The notes beneath the pieces were generated by a model that made no database searches, was not told the origin of the DNA, and was given only the letters and a program-made list of their open reading frames with translations. Below are positions 32,445-43,700 of a DNA stretch of 64,000 nucleotides, piece by piece. Position 1 is the stretch's first letter. Every line of letters begins with the position of its first letter. The position numbers and the translations under genes are program-made. The stretch is from Bufo bufo (taxonomy: Eukaryota; Chordata; Amphibia; Anura; Bufonidae), in contig NC_053392.1 of assembly GCF_905171765.1 (NCBI RefSeq), positions 503,546,556 to 503,610,555 of the forward strand, read 5' to 3'.

Positions 32445-33689
32445 CTGTAAAAATATAGAAAACACATCAGGTTGTAAACTGCAGCAAAGTGAGGCTGGAA
32501 GACTAGAGATGATTGAGTCCAGAGCGACAAGGATGCTGAAGGAGACATCTTTTCACATCTAGAAATAATTTTCAGAGAATGTTTCTCACACTAATATTAA
32601 AAGGGAAGCTGAAAATCGTTGCAATGTATGGTAGAAGAGACCAGACCACTGCATTTTAAAGCGCGCTAGGGGGACTAAAAATAAGTGTTAAAAAAAAAGT
32701 TTTTTTCTTTGTTTTTTTATAAAAAAGACAAAAAAACATAATTTAAAATCACCATTTTAAAAATTTAAATATATAAACAATTAAAAAATAAACACAATTT
32801 GTATTCCCATGTCCCAAAATGTCCGAACTATTAAAATATGTGTGTTTTATCCTGGAGAGTGAACGGCGTAATAGAATAAAATATATAAATGGCCAATTGG
32901 CAGTTTTTGGTTGCTTAAAGAGTAACTAAACCTTTATATGAAGTTTTAATATGATGTCCCTAATATACGGTACTTTATTAATCAATTTTGTATTTTTATT
33001 ATACTTTTTCCTCCCTAAAGCGCACCAATCACTGTGCGCTTAAAACTCTGTTCTCTGTACACCGCTGACAGCTCAGCGGTGTATGGAGTACGGGCTGTAC
33101 ACACTTTATCAATAGGGCCGCAGCAGCGCTGTGAGTACGGGCAGGAGCGCATATTACTGCTACTGCCCATGCCCCCTGAAGGATTACTAACTCCTGGTAT
33201 AGCACATGGGTACCCTGTGCCCATGTGCTACGCCAGGATTAGCTGAACGGAGCGGGCTCCTGCCTGAGCCTGCTCCGCCAAGCTAAGAGCCGACATGCAG
33301 TTCGCTTAGCGGAGCAGGCAGAAGCAAGAGCAGCTCTGCCCAGCTAATCCTGGCATAGTACATGGGCACAGGGTACCCATGTACTATGCCAAGAGTTAGT
33401 AATTGTCCGGGGAGCACGGGCAGGAGCAGTAATATGCGCTCCTGCCTGTACTCGCTGTGCTGCTGCTGCTTATTAATAAAATATGTACTCCGTACTCTGA
33501 GCTGCAGTCTACAGAGAACTGAATTTTAAGCGCACAGGGAATGGTGCGCTTTAGGGAAGTAAAAGTATAATAAAAATACAAAATTGAGTAATAAAGTATA
33601 TTAGAAATAGTTTTATTAGGGACATCATATTAAAACTTCATATAAAGGTTTAGTTACTCCTTAACCTGACAAAGAAAAAAATAATAATA

Positions 33690-33768
<79 letters not shown>

Positions 33769-33868
33769 TATTATTTACCTCCTCTATTGCTTTCTTGCTG
33801 GCTCCAGATGTGTCAATCAAAGTGTTATCCAAGTCAAAAAACACAGCCTTAATACCGCTGAGCACCAT
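31809..33868 (-). CDS. NANP: N-acylneuraminate-9-phosphatase
   Basis: Removes phosphate from sialic acid 9-phosphate (Neu5Ac-9-P) in the last cytosolic step before CMP-sialic acid synthesis. Two coding exons, 33868-33779 and 32444-31809, join in phase 0 (GAG|gtaaat and acag|GTA) and give 241 residues, close to the mammalian length of about 248. HAD-phosphatase motifs are complete: DLDNT (motif I, nucleophile Asp12), LLTNGN (motif II), the Lys of EEKPAPSIF (motif III) and VMVGDNLDTDI (motif IV). The start has a strong context (A at -3, G at +4). The gene is divergent from POLR1B. I see no damage. Confidence 0.95.
32919..33660. mobile_element. Foldback MITE in the NANP intron, TTAA target
   Basis: Ends AGAGTAACTAAACCTTTATA and, read inversely, GGAGTAACTAAACCTTTATA. 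TTAA lies on both sides (32915-32918 and 33661-33664). The arms contain AAGCGCACC and ATACAAAATT in inverted order. Confidence 0.9.
33699..33768. repeat. (TA)n(CA)n microsatellite next to NANP donor
   Basis: About 46 bases of TA, then about 22 of CA. In the NANP transcript this is UG repeats starting about ten bases after the exon 1 donor. Confidence 0.9.
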
Positions 33869-33892
33869 GTTGGTGAAGTAGGTGTGCAGGAT
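33779..33892 (-). CDS. NANP: NANP first coding exon with 24 bases of 5' UTR
   Basis: The ATG is at 33868-33866 and encodes 30 residues with motif I. Upstream on the minus strand a good acceptor (pyrimidine-rich tract ending CTTCAG) precedes 33892, so a separate 5' UTR exon is expected. Confidence 0.85.
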
Positions 33893-33962
33893 CTGAAGGT
33901 AAAAAGATTAAAATTTACAAATGACAAGAAATCAAATTAAGAATAAGGCTATATTAAGTTTA

Positions 33963-34257
33963 AGGCTACATGGACACGAACGTTGTTTGTTTCCGTTCCA
34001 TTTTTTTTGCGGATAGGATGCAGACCCATTCAATTCAATGGGTCCACAAAAAATGCAGAAAGCACTCCGTGTGCTATCTGCATCCGTATGTTCGTTCCGT
34101 AGCCCTGCAAGAAAAATATAACATGTCCTATTCTTGTCCGTTTTAGGCATTGTCGCAATGGATCCGCAAAAAAACAAAACAGATGGCATACGGATGTCAT
34201 CCGTTTTTGTTTTTTTCGCGGATCCGCAAAACACATACGGTCGTGTGCATGTAGCCT
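33963..34257. mobile_element. Palindromic MITE (CATG-CACACG family), copy 1
   Basis: AGGCTACATGGACACGAACG at the left matches CGGTCGTGTGCATGTAGCCT at the right read inversely. The interior has CGGATCCGCAAA and GGACCCATTGAA-like blocks. It lies in the NANP 5' UTR intron. Confidence 0.85.
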
Positions 34258-34787
34258 AATCCACACAAAAACAGAGCACAGACAATTCAGGGCACATCAT
34301 GACTTACATTTTATATTATGCTTCAGAGCTGCATTCACTATTTGACAAACTACACAGCAGAAATCTGGTAATACTCCTTTCTTTATCATTTACATTCTGG
34401 AAAGACTGGTCCTTATGTCAGACGCTGGACCGTGTTCTCATATAGGAAAATACACACTTCTACTGCATTCTAGAAGCTTAACTAAGCAGCCCGGACTGGT
34501 CTGACAACACAGCACGATGTGGCAGATGATTGTCGGGAAGGAAGCGCTCCTTCCCAGCAATCACCTGCTCGCTAGCGGAGGCTATTACATGCAGCGATCT
34601 CCTCATCAGTATGTGGAGCAGCGATCACTTTGCCATCGCTCGTCCCCATGCTGTATAGTGGTTTGCCAGCAGCAGATAGTTAGATACCACGATTTGCCGC
34701 CTACGATTATTTTTAACATGTCAAAAGATATGGGTTGTCCAATGATCAAGCATTTGCTCGTTCATCGGGCAATCAGAGACAGTATTA

Positions 34788-35072
34788 GAGCTCATGGACA
34801 CGACCGTATGTATTTTGCGGCCTGCAAAAAATAGATCAGCAAAAAATACGGATGACGTCAGTGTGCGTTCCGTATTTTGCGGAACGGAGCAGCTGGCCAC
34901 TAATAGAACAGTCCTATCCTTGTCCGTAATGCCGTAAATAATAGGACATGTTCTATTTTTTGCGGAACGGAAATACGGACATATGGAAACGGAATGCACC
35001 CATTGAAATGAATGGTTCTGCATAAAAAAATTAATGGACACGGAAAGAAAATACATTCGCATGCATGAGCCC
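34788..35072. mobile_element. Palindromic MITE (CATG-CACACG family), copy 2
   Basis: Left GAGCTCATGGACACGACCGT, right ATTCGCATGCATGAGCCC. It carries TATTTTGCGG and CCGCAAAA-type blocks like copy 1. Confidence 0.8.
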
Positions 35073-35202
35073 TTACACTGCATGTCGCTTGTTAGCAATC
35101 ATCTCCAGGAAAATTGGCAACAGGTTTCATTAACACATCAGTGTTTGTGCAGGCTCCACTCCTGGTTTTGGCTCACAATCACTGATCAGAGATACGGTAT
35201 GA

Positions 35203-35514
35203 GGGCTCATGCACACGTTCCATTGCAGTTTTTGCTGTCCACAAATTGTGGATCCGAAAAATGTGAATACTGGCCTTATGCGTTCTGCATTTTGGGGAAC
35301 GGAAAGTCCGGCCCATAATAGAACAGTCCCATTCTTATTCGTAATGCAGATAATAATAGGACATGTTCTATATTTTTGCGGGTGTAACAGAATGGACAAA
35401 CAGATGTGGACAGCACACTGTGTGCTGTCCGCATTTTTAGCGGCCCCACTGAAGTGAATGGGTGTGCATCCAACCCAGATGTGGACAAAAAATGTGTTCA
35501 TGTGCATGAGCCCT
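35203..35514. mobile_element. Palindromic MITE (CATG-CACACG family), copy 3
   Basis: Left GGGCTCATGCACACGTTCC, right GTTCATGTGCATGAGCCCT. The interior includes GTGCTGTCCGCATTTTTAGC and AATGTGAATACTGGCC. Confidence 0.85.
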
Positions 35515-37191
35515 AAGGGAAAGATTTGTACCTGTTCTGTGTTTTTACCCGTAGCTGTTTTTTGTACCCCTCAGAGCCTGAGGGTATTAAAGCTGCAATT
35601 CTTATTTTGGCCACCAGGTGGCAGGGCAACATAGGAAATGAGCAATTGTCAGTAATAAACTATTTTTTTAAAATCCATGATTGTTTACAATTTAAAATTT
35701 GATTTTGTACGCTCAAATACGAGCTTCAAAGTCATAACAAAAAAGTTAAAAAAAATATGAAAGTTTAAATCACCCCCCTTTCCGTATAATGAAAAAATAA
35801 AATAAAAATAAAAATATGAACATGAACATCATGGGTATCCCCACGACCGAAAACACCCGCACTATTAAAATCTAAAAATATTTTTCTAATACGGCGAATG
35901 GCATAATGGAAAAAAGTGTCAAAATGGACAATTTGCCATTTTTTCATTGCTTCTCTTACCCAAAAAATGTATAAAAGTGTAAAAAAAAAATAAAAAAAAA
36001 AGGTATCAATAAAAACTACAGATTGGCCCGCAAAAAATGAGCATCCACACAGCTCCGTAAATATAATTATAAAAATCTGAATACATTGAGGTAAATTTTT
36101 TTATTTTTTTAAAAAACTTTAAACTTATTTTTACACTATTTAGACATAAATAACCTATACATTATGTGGTATCATTGTAATCGTACTGACCCAGAGAATG
36201 AAGGACATGAGTCAGTTATGCCACAAACGAAACACCGTGAGGGGAAAAAAAACCAAAAAAATGTAAAACGGTGGAGGAATTAATTTTTCCACCCTATTTG
36301 GAATTTTTTACCGCTTCCCACTACATTGTATTCCATTATAAATGGAGGCATTAGAAAGTACAACTTGTTCCACAAAAAATACAGCTATGTAAACGGAAAT
36401 ATAAAAAAAGTTATGGCTCAAGGAAGATAGGAAAGAGAAACGAAAACACAAAAACAACCTCCGGTATCCTAAGAACTAGTTATACAATTTTGTAGGAGAT
36501 TTTGAGTGGCAATTCCTCGCCATCTTGCGGTCAATAAATAAGAACCTTTTGTTATATTCGCACATGACCTGTACAGATGTAATACTTTCCAAAGCTGAGA
36601 GTTTGCTACAATAGGAACTAGTCTAGGCAATTCTCTGCGAGTCAGGGCCTGTACACAGCAGATTTTTTCCTTTGTCTCATCCCATGAAGCCACGTATCTG
36701 TTCCAGCTTAATCCGCTGGTGGCCACCAGTCGTGGGTTTCTGCGCAGAATTATCGCCAAGAAGTGACATGTACTTTTTTTTTTTTTTCAAGTCCAATCCA
36801 AAGACGGAATCCCACTGAAAACAACGGCAGACGGATAACAAGCAGGTTTCACATTGACGTCAGTGCAAAATATACACCGCCATTGTGTGAATATGGCGTT
36901 GAACAGCCTGGACTCCAAGCTGATACATTTCATGTACACTGACACATTGTAACAAACCATCAGAAGACAGGTTTCCCCTGTTCATGTATTTAGCTTAGAG
37001 TACATAGTCCTGAACAATTCAGTGACAGCAAACAGAGGTCTTGAAAATAGTGAGGCACTGAATTACAAGATAAAATTAAAAGTTTTCTAAACTTTCATCA
37101 GTTTCTTAATCACCACCCTACAAACTAATATCGTGCACTTATCTAGAAATAGTCGTTGGCAGCAAACAACAGCAAAGTCTCATATACTTAC
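35515..37191. other. Gene-free AT-rich part of the NANP upstream intron
   Basis: Long A and T runs with no protein-like frame. A 96-codon open frame at 36469-36759 has repeat-like composition and no recognised motif. Confidence 0.4.
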
Positions 37192-37572
37192 GGCACTTCC
37201 ACCACCTCCGTCCACAAAATGCCAAACTCACTGACAGTCTACAAGAAGCCAGGTGTAACGTGGACCAGACCACTCGCTGTCCTGTGCGAGAGGAAAACGA
37301 TGTGTCATCGAAATCGGTCTCCAACAAAATGGCCGCCCCGTTTATTCAGCTTAGGTTGCGGGCTACAGAAAAATGGCCGCTGTTGCAAGACACTACGCAG
37401 AGACCTGGCGGAAGTCACGTGGTGCGCTTGACAGCTAGCGGAAGCGCTTCACACAACACGTGTGTAACTAGCTGCCCGCCCCCTCTCCCTGCACGTGTGC
37501 TGCCTGCAGCCCCAGTTAGTGAGTTCCGGACGGATCCCGGTGCCCTGCGCCTCTTCTGGCCAACTTTCCACA
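37192..37572. promoter_or_regulatory. NANP/POLR1B divergent promoter
   Basis: The two genes start on opposite strands here. There is no TATA box at an obvious place. Motifs seen: two YY1-like AAATGGCCGC sites (37327-37336 and 37371-37380), one ETS-like GGCGGAAGT (37407-37415) overlapping a CACGTG E-box (37416-37421), a second CACGTG at 37457-37462 and a third at 37492-37497. A strong donor (GCC|GTAAGTAT) on the minus strand at 37192/37191 marks the probable end of the NANP 5' UTR exon. The exact start sites are unknown. Confidence 0.7.
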
Positions 37573-37749
37573 ATGGATGCGGCCCAGAAGTGGCACGAGC
37601 TGCCCACCCAGCCTAGTCTGAAGAAGCTGACGGATCCCAGCTATGGGAAGCCCGGGAGTAAGCAGCACCCTCCCCTGCAGGACCTGACCAGAGCCCACAT
37701 CGAGTCATTCAATGAGGCCATGACAGAGGGGCTGTACCAGGCAGTTCAG
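37573..37749 (+). CDS. POLR1B: POLR1B exon 1 (residues 1-59)
   Basis: ATG in strong context (ACA before, G after). Encodes the N-terminus ending EGLYQAVQ at donor CAG|gtgagg, phase 0. Confidence 0.95.
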
Positions 37750-40700
37750 GTGAGGTGTGATCCCAGTATGACCCGTCTGTAGTAACAGTCCATAGAGGTA
37801 TACCCGCAGCCTCCAGCACTCCGACTGTTCTGAAACTACAACTCCCAGAATCCAACTTTCACTTCTACGGGAGTTACAAGAACAGCCAAGAAAGTGTGCA
37901 TGCTGGGAGTTGTAGTAGTACAGCAGCTGGAGTGCTGAAGGCTGCTGATCCCTGGCCTGATCTAGTGTTTGGCTTTTGTGAGGGTCTTGATTGCTGGGAG
38001 CCCCGGGGGTCTCCCCCAATTTGCCAGGAGCCCCCTGGATGTTCCCGGAGAGGCGTTCAGTATGTTTTTTTAGCTCCACTGACATGGCTACCACTGCATA
38101 TGGGGACTAAGAGCCCCCCTGGAAATCTGTTATAGCCCCCCCAATGTCATTCATTATCATGATATCCGTTTCTTCCTCCTAATTTATGATACGTTGCAGC
38201 CCTTTCACAAAGTCATAGAATGTCATTTTTAATGTTCCTGTTCTCTCTGTAGGCCATGAAGCCGCTAGAATTTACTTATAAAGGTGACCGTCTGTCATTC
38301 GCCATTGTGGACGCAGTCATCAGTCAGCCCATGGTCCCAAAAGGAAGTCTCTGCAGAGAGCCCAAAATTTATCCCGCAGAATGCCGAGGGCGAAGGTGTA
38401 CGTACCGTGGAAAGTTGACTGTGAGTTTTGATTTCCCATCATACCTTCTAGATTAGCTCGGTATGCCCACGCTGAACATGCTTTGGTGCAGAAAAAGGGA
38501 CCGATGCACAGCAAAAATGTGTGTGGATTCTGACTCTATAGTTGGCAGCAGATTTGATGCTCTGTAATGCGAAGGGGGAAATCCTCAGCATAAATTGGCA
38601 TGCTGCGGATTTGGGTATAAATCCACAATAAAACGTCTTGTGTTTTATATATATATATATATTATAGCGGGTTTGTCATGGATTTTGGTTACTGACATGC
38701 TGCAGATATCAAATCTGCTACATGAGAACATTCCTATTCTAGACAACGGGCACGCTGAGATTAGGGTTGTCACTAGTGTTGAGCCAACTTCTGTTTTAAT
38801 TTCGGCGTCTAAAGTTCGGCTTCCGGTTAGCGGAGAATCCCGATATGGATTCCGAATTCCGTTGTGGTCCGTGGTAGCGGAATCAATAATGGACGATTAT
38901 TGATTCCGCTACCACGGACCACAACGGAATTCGGAATCCATATCGGGATTCTTCGGAAGCCGAACTTTAGACGCCGAACTTAAAACAGAAGTTCGCTCAA
39001 CACTAGTTGTCACGATAACATTTTGATTCGATTTCGATACCATAAAAAAGTATTGCAATACTCGATACCACTCCCAAAAAAATAAAACGCCAAATAAAAA
39101 GCTGCGTGCATTCTGCATTTTAAGGAACGTCAGGCCCATAATAGAACAGTGCTATCGTGTTTTTTGGGTGGGGACAAGGTGACTAAAAGATGGCAAATCG
39201 CGCAGGTTTTATTTTTTTCTGCTAGCGTTCACCGCATAAGAGATATTTTAATAGCTTGGACTTTTTCGGGTGTGGCAATAACTATTATTTTTTTATTGTT
39301 TAAATATTTTATATGTAAATTTGGGAAAGGGGGTGATTTAAACTTTTAATATTTTTTTATTTTTTTTTTTTACTTTTTTTTTTTTTTTTTTTAAACTTTT
39401 TAATAACTATTAGCCCCCTTAACGGCTAGGACCCTTGTCCTGTTCCCCCTGATAGAGCTCTATTAGTCTCTGCTGCCCTGTGCTTTGTGCACACGGCAGC
39501 AGGGAACTTACCATGGAAGACTAAAGTAGCGTCCTGGCTGCCATAGTAACTGATCGGAGCCCCGTGATTTTTACTGCTGGGGTTCTGATCGGAAACTGCC
39601 ATCAATGAAGATACTGAGCAGGGGGGGAGGGCACCCTTTGGCCACTGCCACCAGTGAATATAATTAAACCATTAATACAAATGTAGGCTACTGTGCCGGC
39701 TCTATCGCACAGCCGGAACCTGGCCTCTATCACATGGTGCTGCTATCCCCATCTAAAAGTATCGATACTTCGATACCCGGTGCAACCCTAGTTGGGATTG
39801 CTGACAAGGTTAACTGTAAAGGGGGTCCGTCACCAGGAAATTCACCATTAACACTGCCTTGTAGGGCTAGCTCAGCTGAAAGGGGTGACGCATCACTCGG
39901 TGATCCATTGTTTCAGTCTGGAGAAAAAGCATACAAATGAGTAGTTAAGTGCACCAAGGCTGAGCCCAAGCCACTCTGCGCACCCTTGCCCCTCCTGCTT
40001 CCTCTGCTCTCTTTGACAGGGCCAGGTTCCTGCATAGTGATGTAGCCTGGTCCTAATTAAGATGGATAGATGGTGGCAGAGGAAGCAGGAGGAGCAAGGG
40101 TGCACAGAGTGGCTTGGGCCCGCCCTTGGTGCACTTAATTTGAATCTATATGCAGATAAACAGTTAAGTTTTCTCCAGAATGAAGCAGTATGGATCAGTA
40201 AGTAAAATTCTTTATATCATTCCATTCCATTAAGCTTGTCCTACAAGACACACTCCTGATAAGGGTACAGCCACATGTCATGTAAATTCTGCAGATATTC
40301 CACACATTTCCTCTGCGGAAAAGTCTTCATAGTGTTTTACCTTAAGCGCCAAAGTGAACAAGATTTAAACAAAGCTCATTCATACTCTGCGTAAGAAATC
40401 TGGAGTGAAAATTGATCCCCGATGCGTATTTTAAATCCTCATCATGTCAATTTAGGCTGCAGAGTTTACCCGTAGTAATGAATAGGGTGAAATCCGCCCT
40501 GCGGGGCCGTACCCTAAAGGGGTTGTACCAAGACATCAACTTTTCCCCAGTGCTTAGCATATTCCTCTGATTGCTGGGGGTCCAACTTCTGGGATCCCTG
40601 ACAATAACGAGATAAGTATCGAAGAAGATTGGTTGGCACTGCGGTTTGCACGTGGTGCACACGTCCAGGGAAGGCGTCCCACTAGTATATAGTCAAGAGT

Positions 40701-43700
40701 GCCGGTCCTTCTTCGCTATCTGACAATAACGAGAATCGGGGTCCCTTGTGGCAATTTAAGCATGTGCACTGCCGCTCCGTTCATCCTCTGTCTATGGGAC
40801 TACTGGAGATAGCTGAGTACAGCAGAAGCCAGTGCCATAGAGTGAATGGAGCTGCAGCGCACGCGCTCGACCTGCTGATCCATTCATGCAGGACGCCCGT
40901 TGTCTGAGCACTGTCTGTGTCCCCACTGATAAATGTTTATCCTGTGGCACAACCCCTTTAAGTGGGTACTACTGCGCCTGCTGACAGACCCTCTATAAAT
41001 GCAGTGTGTTGAATTGATCAGTAGGTATGTGTACTTACTGTACATCTTGTATTTTCTGTAGGTGGATGTTAGTTGGTCGGTCAACGGCATTCAAAAAGGT
41101 GTCATCAAGCAGTTCCTTGGCTACGTCCCCGTCATGGTAAAATCCAAACTCTGTAACTTGTATGGCCTGTCCCCCCGGCAGCTCATTGAGCATCATGAAG
41201 AGGAACAGGTGAGAATTTTCCTGCATTGGGCAGATGGAAGACTATTGAACGATGTGATGCGCGGAAGCATCAGATTTTGCATCCCTGCAGCATCCATTTG
41301 TGAACGTATACCTGTGACCCTCTGACGTGTCAGTAGGTCCATGCCCTGTGACCTCTGTCTAGCGTGGTCCTGGAGGGGCTGCAGTGTCTTTGCGGCTTTT
41401 CTCGGAAGATAGTGACGCTACCGTAATCTGATGTCTCAGTGCATGAACCTCCACCTGTGTATTTCTGACATGAGATATCTCCATAGCTGGATTTACTCTT
41501 TGAGAAGGAGAAGTTAATAGGTCAGTGGGTGCCTTAATGACCCCCATCGTGCCAGCCCTGGGAGAGTCACTGCGTGTACGGCCACTTACACATGACAGTA
41601 TTGTGCATCAGTATTTGTATTGGTTTTAAAGCCTCATGCACATGATCTCGAATCTGGAAAATACGGATGCAGGCAGTGTACCGTCCACGTATTTTTTGCA
41701 TATCTATTGACTTCAATGTGTCCATGGTCCACATTTTACGTGCATATATGCAGAAAGCACACGGATGATCCGTTTGCTTACGCATCCATATGTCCATTCC
41801 GTCCAAAGAAATGTACCCTATACTTGGCCTCAAAATACGGACCGCAGACCCATTGATGTCAATGGGTCAGCAAAAAATGAGGATGCAGCCGTGTTTTGCG
41901 GCTCCGCAATTTGTGGGCTGCAAAATACATACAGTTGTGTGCATTAGTCGTTATGCTTAGTATCCTTTGCTTGATTTTGTCTGCAATGATCATTGCTGTA
42001 CAACTTGCTGACAGTTTCCAACAGGAAAACAGCATTTTGTTACCGCCAGCGGTTTGGTCAGTGTGTGGTCCACAGAGCAATTGTTTTTGCCTTCATTGTC
42101 AAAGATAATGTTGATCAAGACGACCTGTTCCTTCTCCTGCCACGTCTGTTATAGTAAATGCATGTGTTTTCTATGAAATAACAATTCTGGAGCATCTTTT
42201 CTTAGGTCTAGAGATGAGCGAACTTCTGTTTTAAGTTCGGCGTCTAAAGTTCGGCTTCCGGTTAGCGGAGGATCCCGATATGGATTCCGAATTCCGTTGT
42301 GGTCCGTGGTAGCGGAATCAATAATGACCATTATTGATTCCGCTACCACGGACCACAACGGAATTCGGAATCCATATCGGGATCCTCCGCTAACCGGAAG
42401 CCGAACTTTAGACGCCGAACTTAAAACAGAAGTTCGCTCATCTCTACTTAGGTCATTGCGTTGTTCTGTTCCTTTTTTTTTTTATTCCTCCTAGAAATGT
42501 AAGAATCAATTGACAGCTGAGTGTTCCTATTCCCATGGTTATCATGGCGTGTCCCTACACCGGCAACACTGTTTGGACAATGTCAAACTGGTAACATCTA
42601 GTAGTCATTTTATTCCTAGATTTTTAGAAGGAATAACAGAGGAACGGCACAAAGCAGAATTCTAAGAAAACATGCTACAGAATTTTAGGAAATGGGAAAT
42701 TAAATTTATCGTAATAGACATGTTTGGAGCGCTGACCGGTGTTTTTTAAAACCTTCTATTCACATCAGGCAAGGGATTTTTTTCTGTGTGACGGTGATGT
42801 GTGTGGATAATCTAGATTGATAATTTAGTGTTGGTTTTCTTTATCCACAGGAAATGGGCGGCTACTTCATAATAAATGGAATCGAAAAAGTCATTAGGAT
42901 GCTCATTATGCCAAGAAGGAATTTTCCTCTTGTTATGAATCGCCCCAAATGGAAAAACCGAGGCCCAGGCTATACCCAGTATGGTCAGTATTTCCTTCTG
43001 CAGTCCTAGAAATGTTATCACATGTTTTAAACCTCCCTAAGACATGTGTTGATTTGGTGCCCCCAGGATATGTCCTAAATATCTGATCAGTGGGTGTCCG
43101 ACACCCCGCACTCCCGCTGATCAGCCCGGCCCTAGAACTACAGAGCTCCATCCATTGTGTAGTAGTGGATACTGTGCTGCCATAACCTGCTCTGTCCACT
43201 ACACAATAGATGGAGCTTTGTAGTTCTAGCGCCGGGCTGCTCGGAACAGCTGATCAGTGGCGGCGCGGGGTGTCGGACTCCCATTGATCAGATACTGATG
43301 GCCTCTTCTGAGGATAGGACCATCAGTATAAAAAGTATGGAAAACCCCTTTTTAAAAGGTTTTCCCTCTTTTAGATATTGATGACCTATCTATCAGTATC
43401 AGATCAGTGGGTGTCAGACCCCCAGCACCCCCACTGATCTGGTGCTGGTAACATAGCAGTGGGCAGAAGCAGTTGCTCATTGAAATATTTAGAAAAGTTG
43501 CTTTTACAGCTAAAACGGACCTGAGAGAAGGGAATGAAAGGTATGTTGTTTTTTTTTATCATTAAGAGCCCTACCTGGCCATATGCCTATTAGGGTATGC
43601 TGGAACCAGGTGACAGAGCCTCTTTAAATGGGATCTGAGCTGCAGTACCACGGCACTACCACACAGTGGGTGGCGCCTTCTGCTTCCTTCTCCGTACACA

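Larger units (their letters stand above)
32444..33778 (-). other. NANP: NANP coding intron
   Basis: It runs from 33778 to 32445. A 742-bp TTAA foldback MITE (32919-33660) fills over half of it. Immediately after the donor GTAAAT come a (TG)n run and then a (TA)n run (33768 down to about 33699). No other gene is seen. Confidence 0.85.

Noticed and set aside
31809..33868. NANP as a processed pseudogene
   Set aside because: It has an intron with proper GT-AG borders, complete HAD motifs and a strong start context.
36469..36759. 96-codon frame in the NANP upstream region
   Set aside because: No known motif, AT-rich repeat context, no splice or start support.
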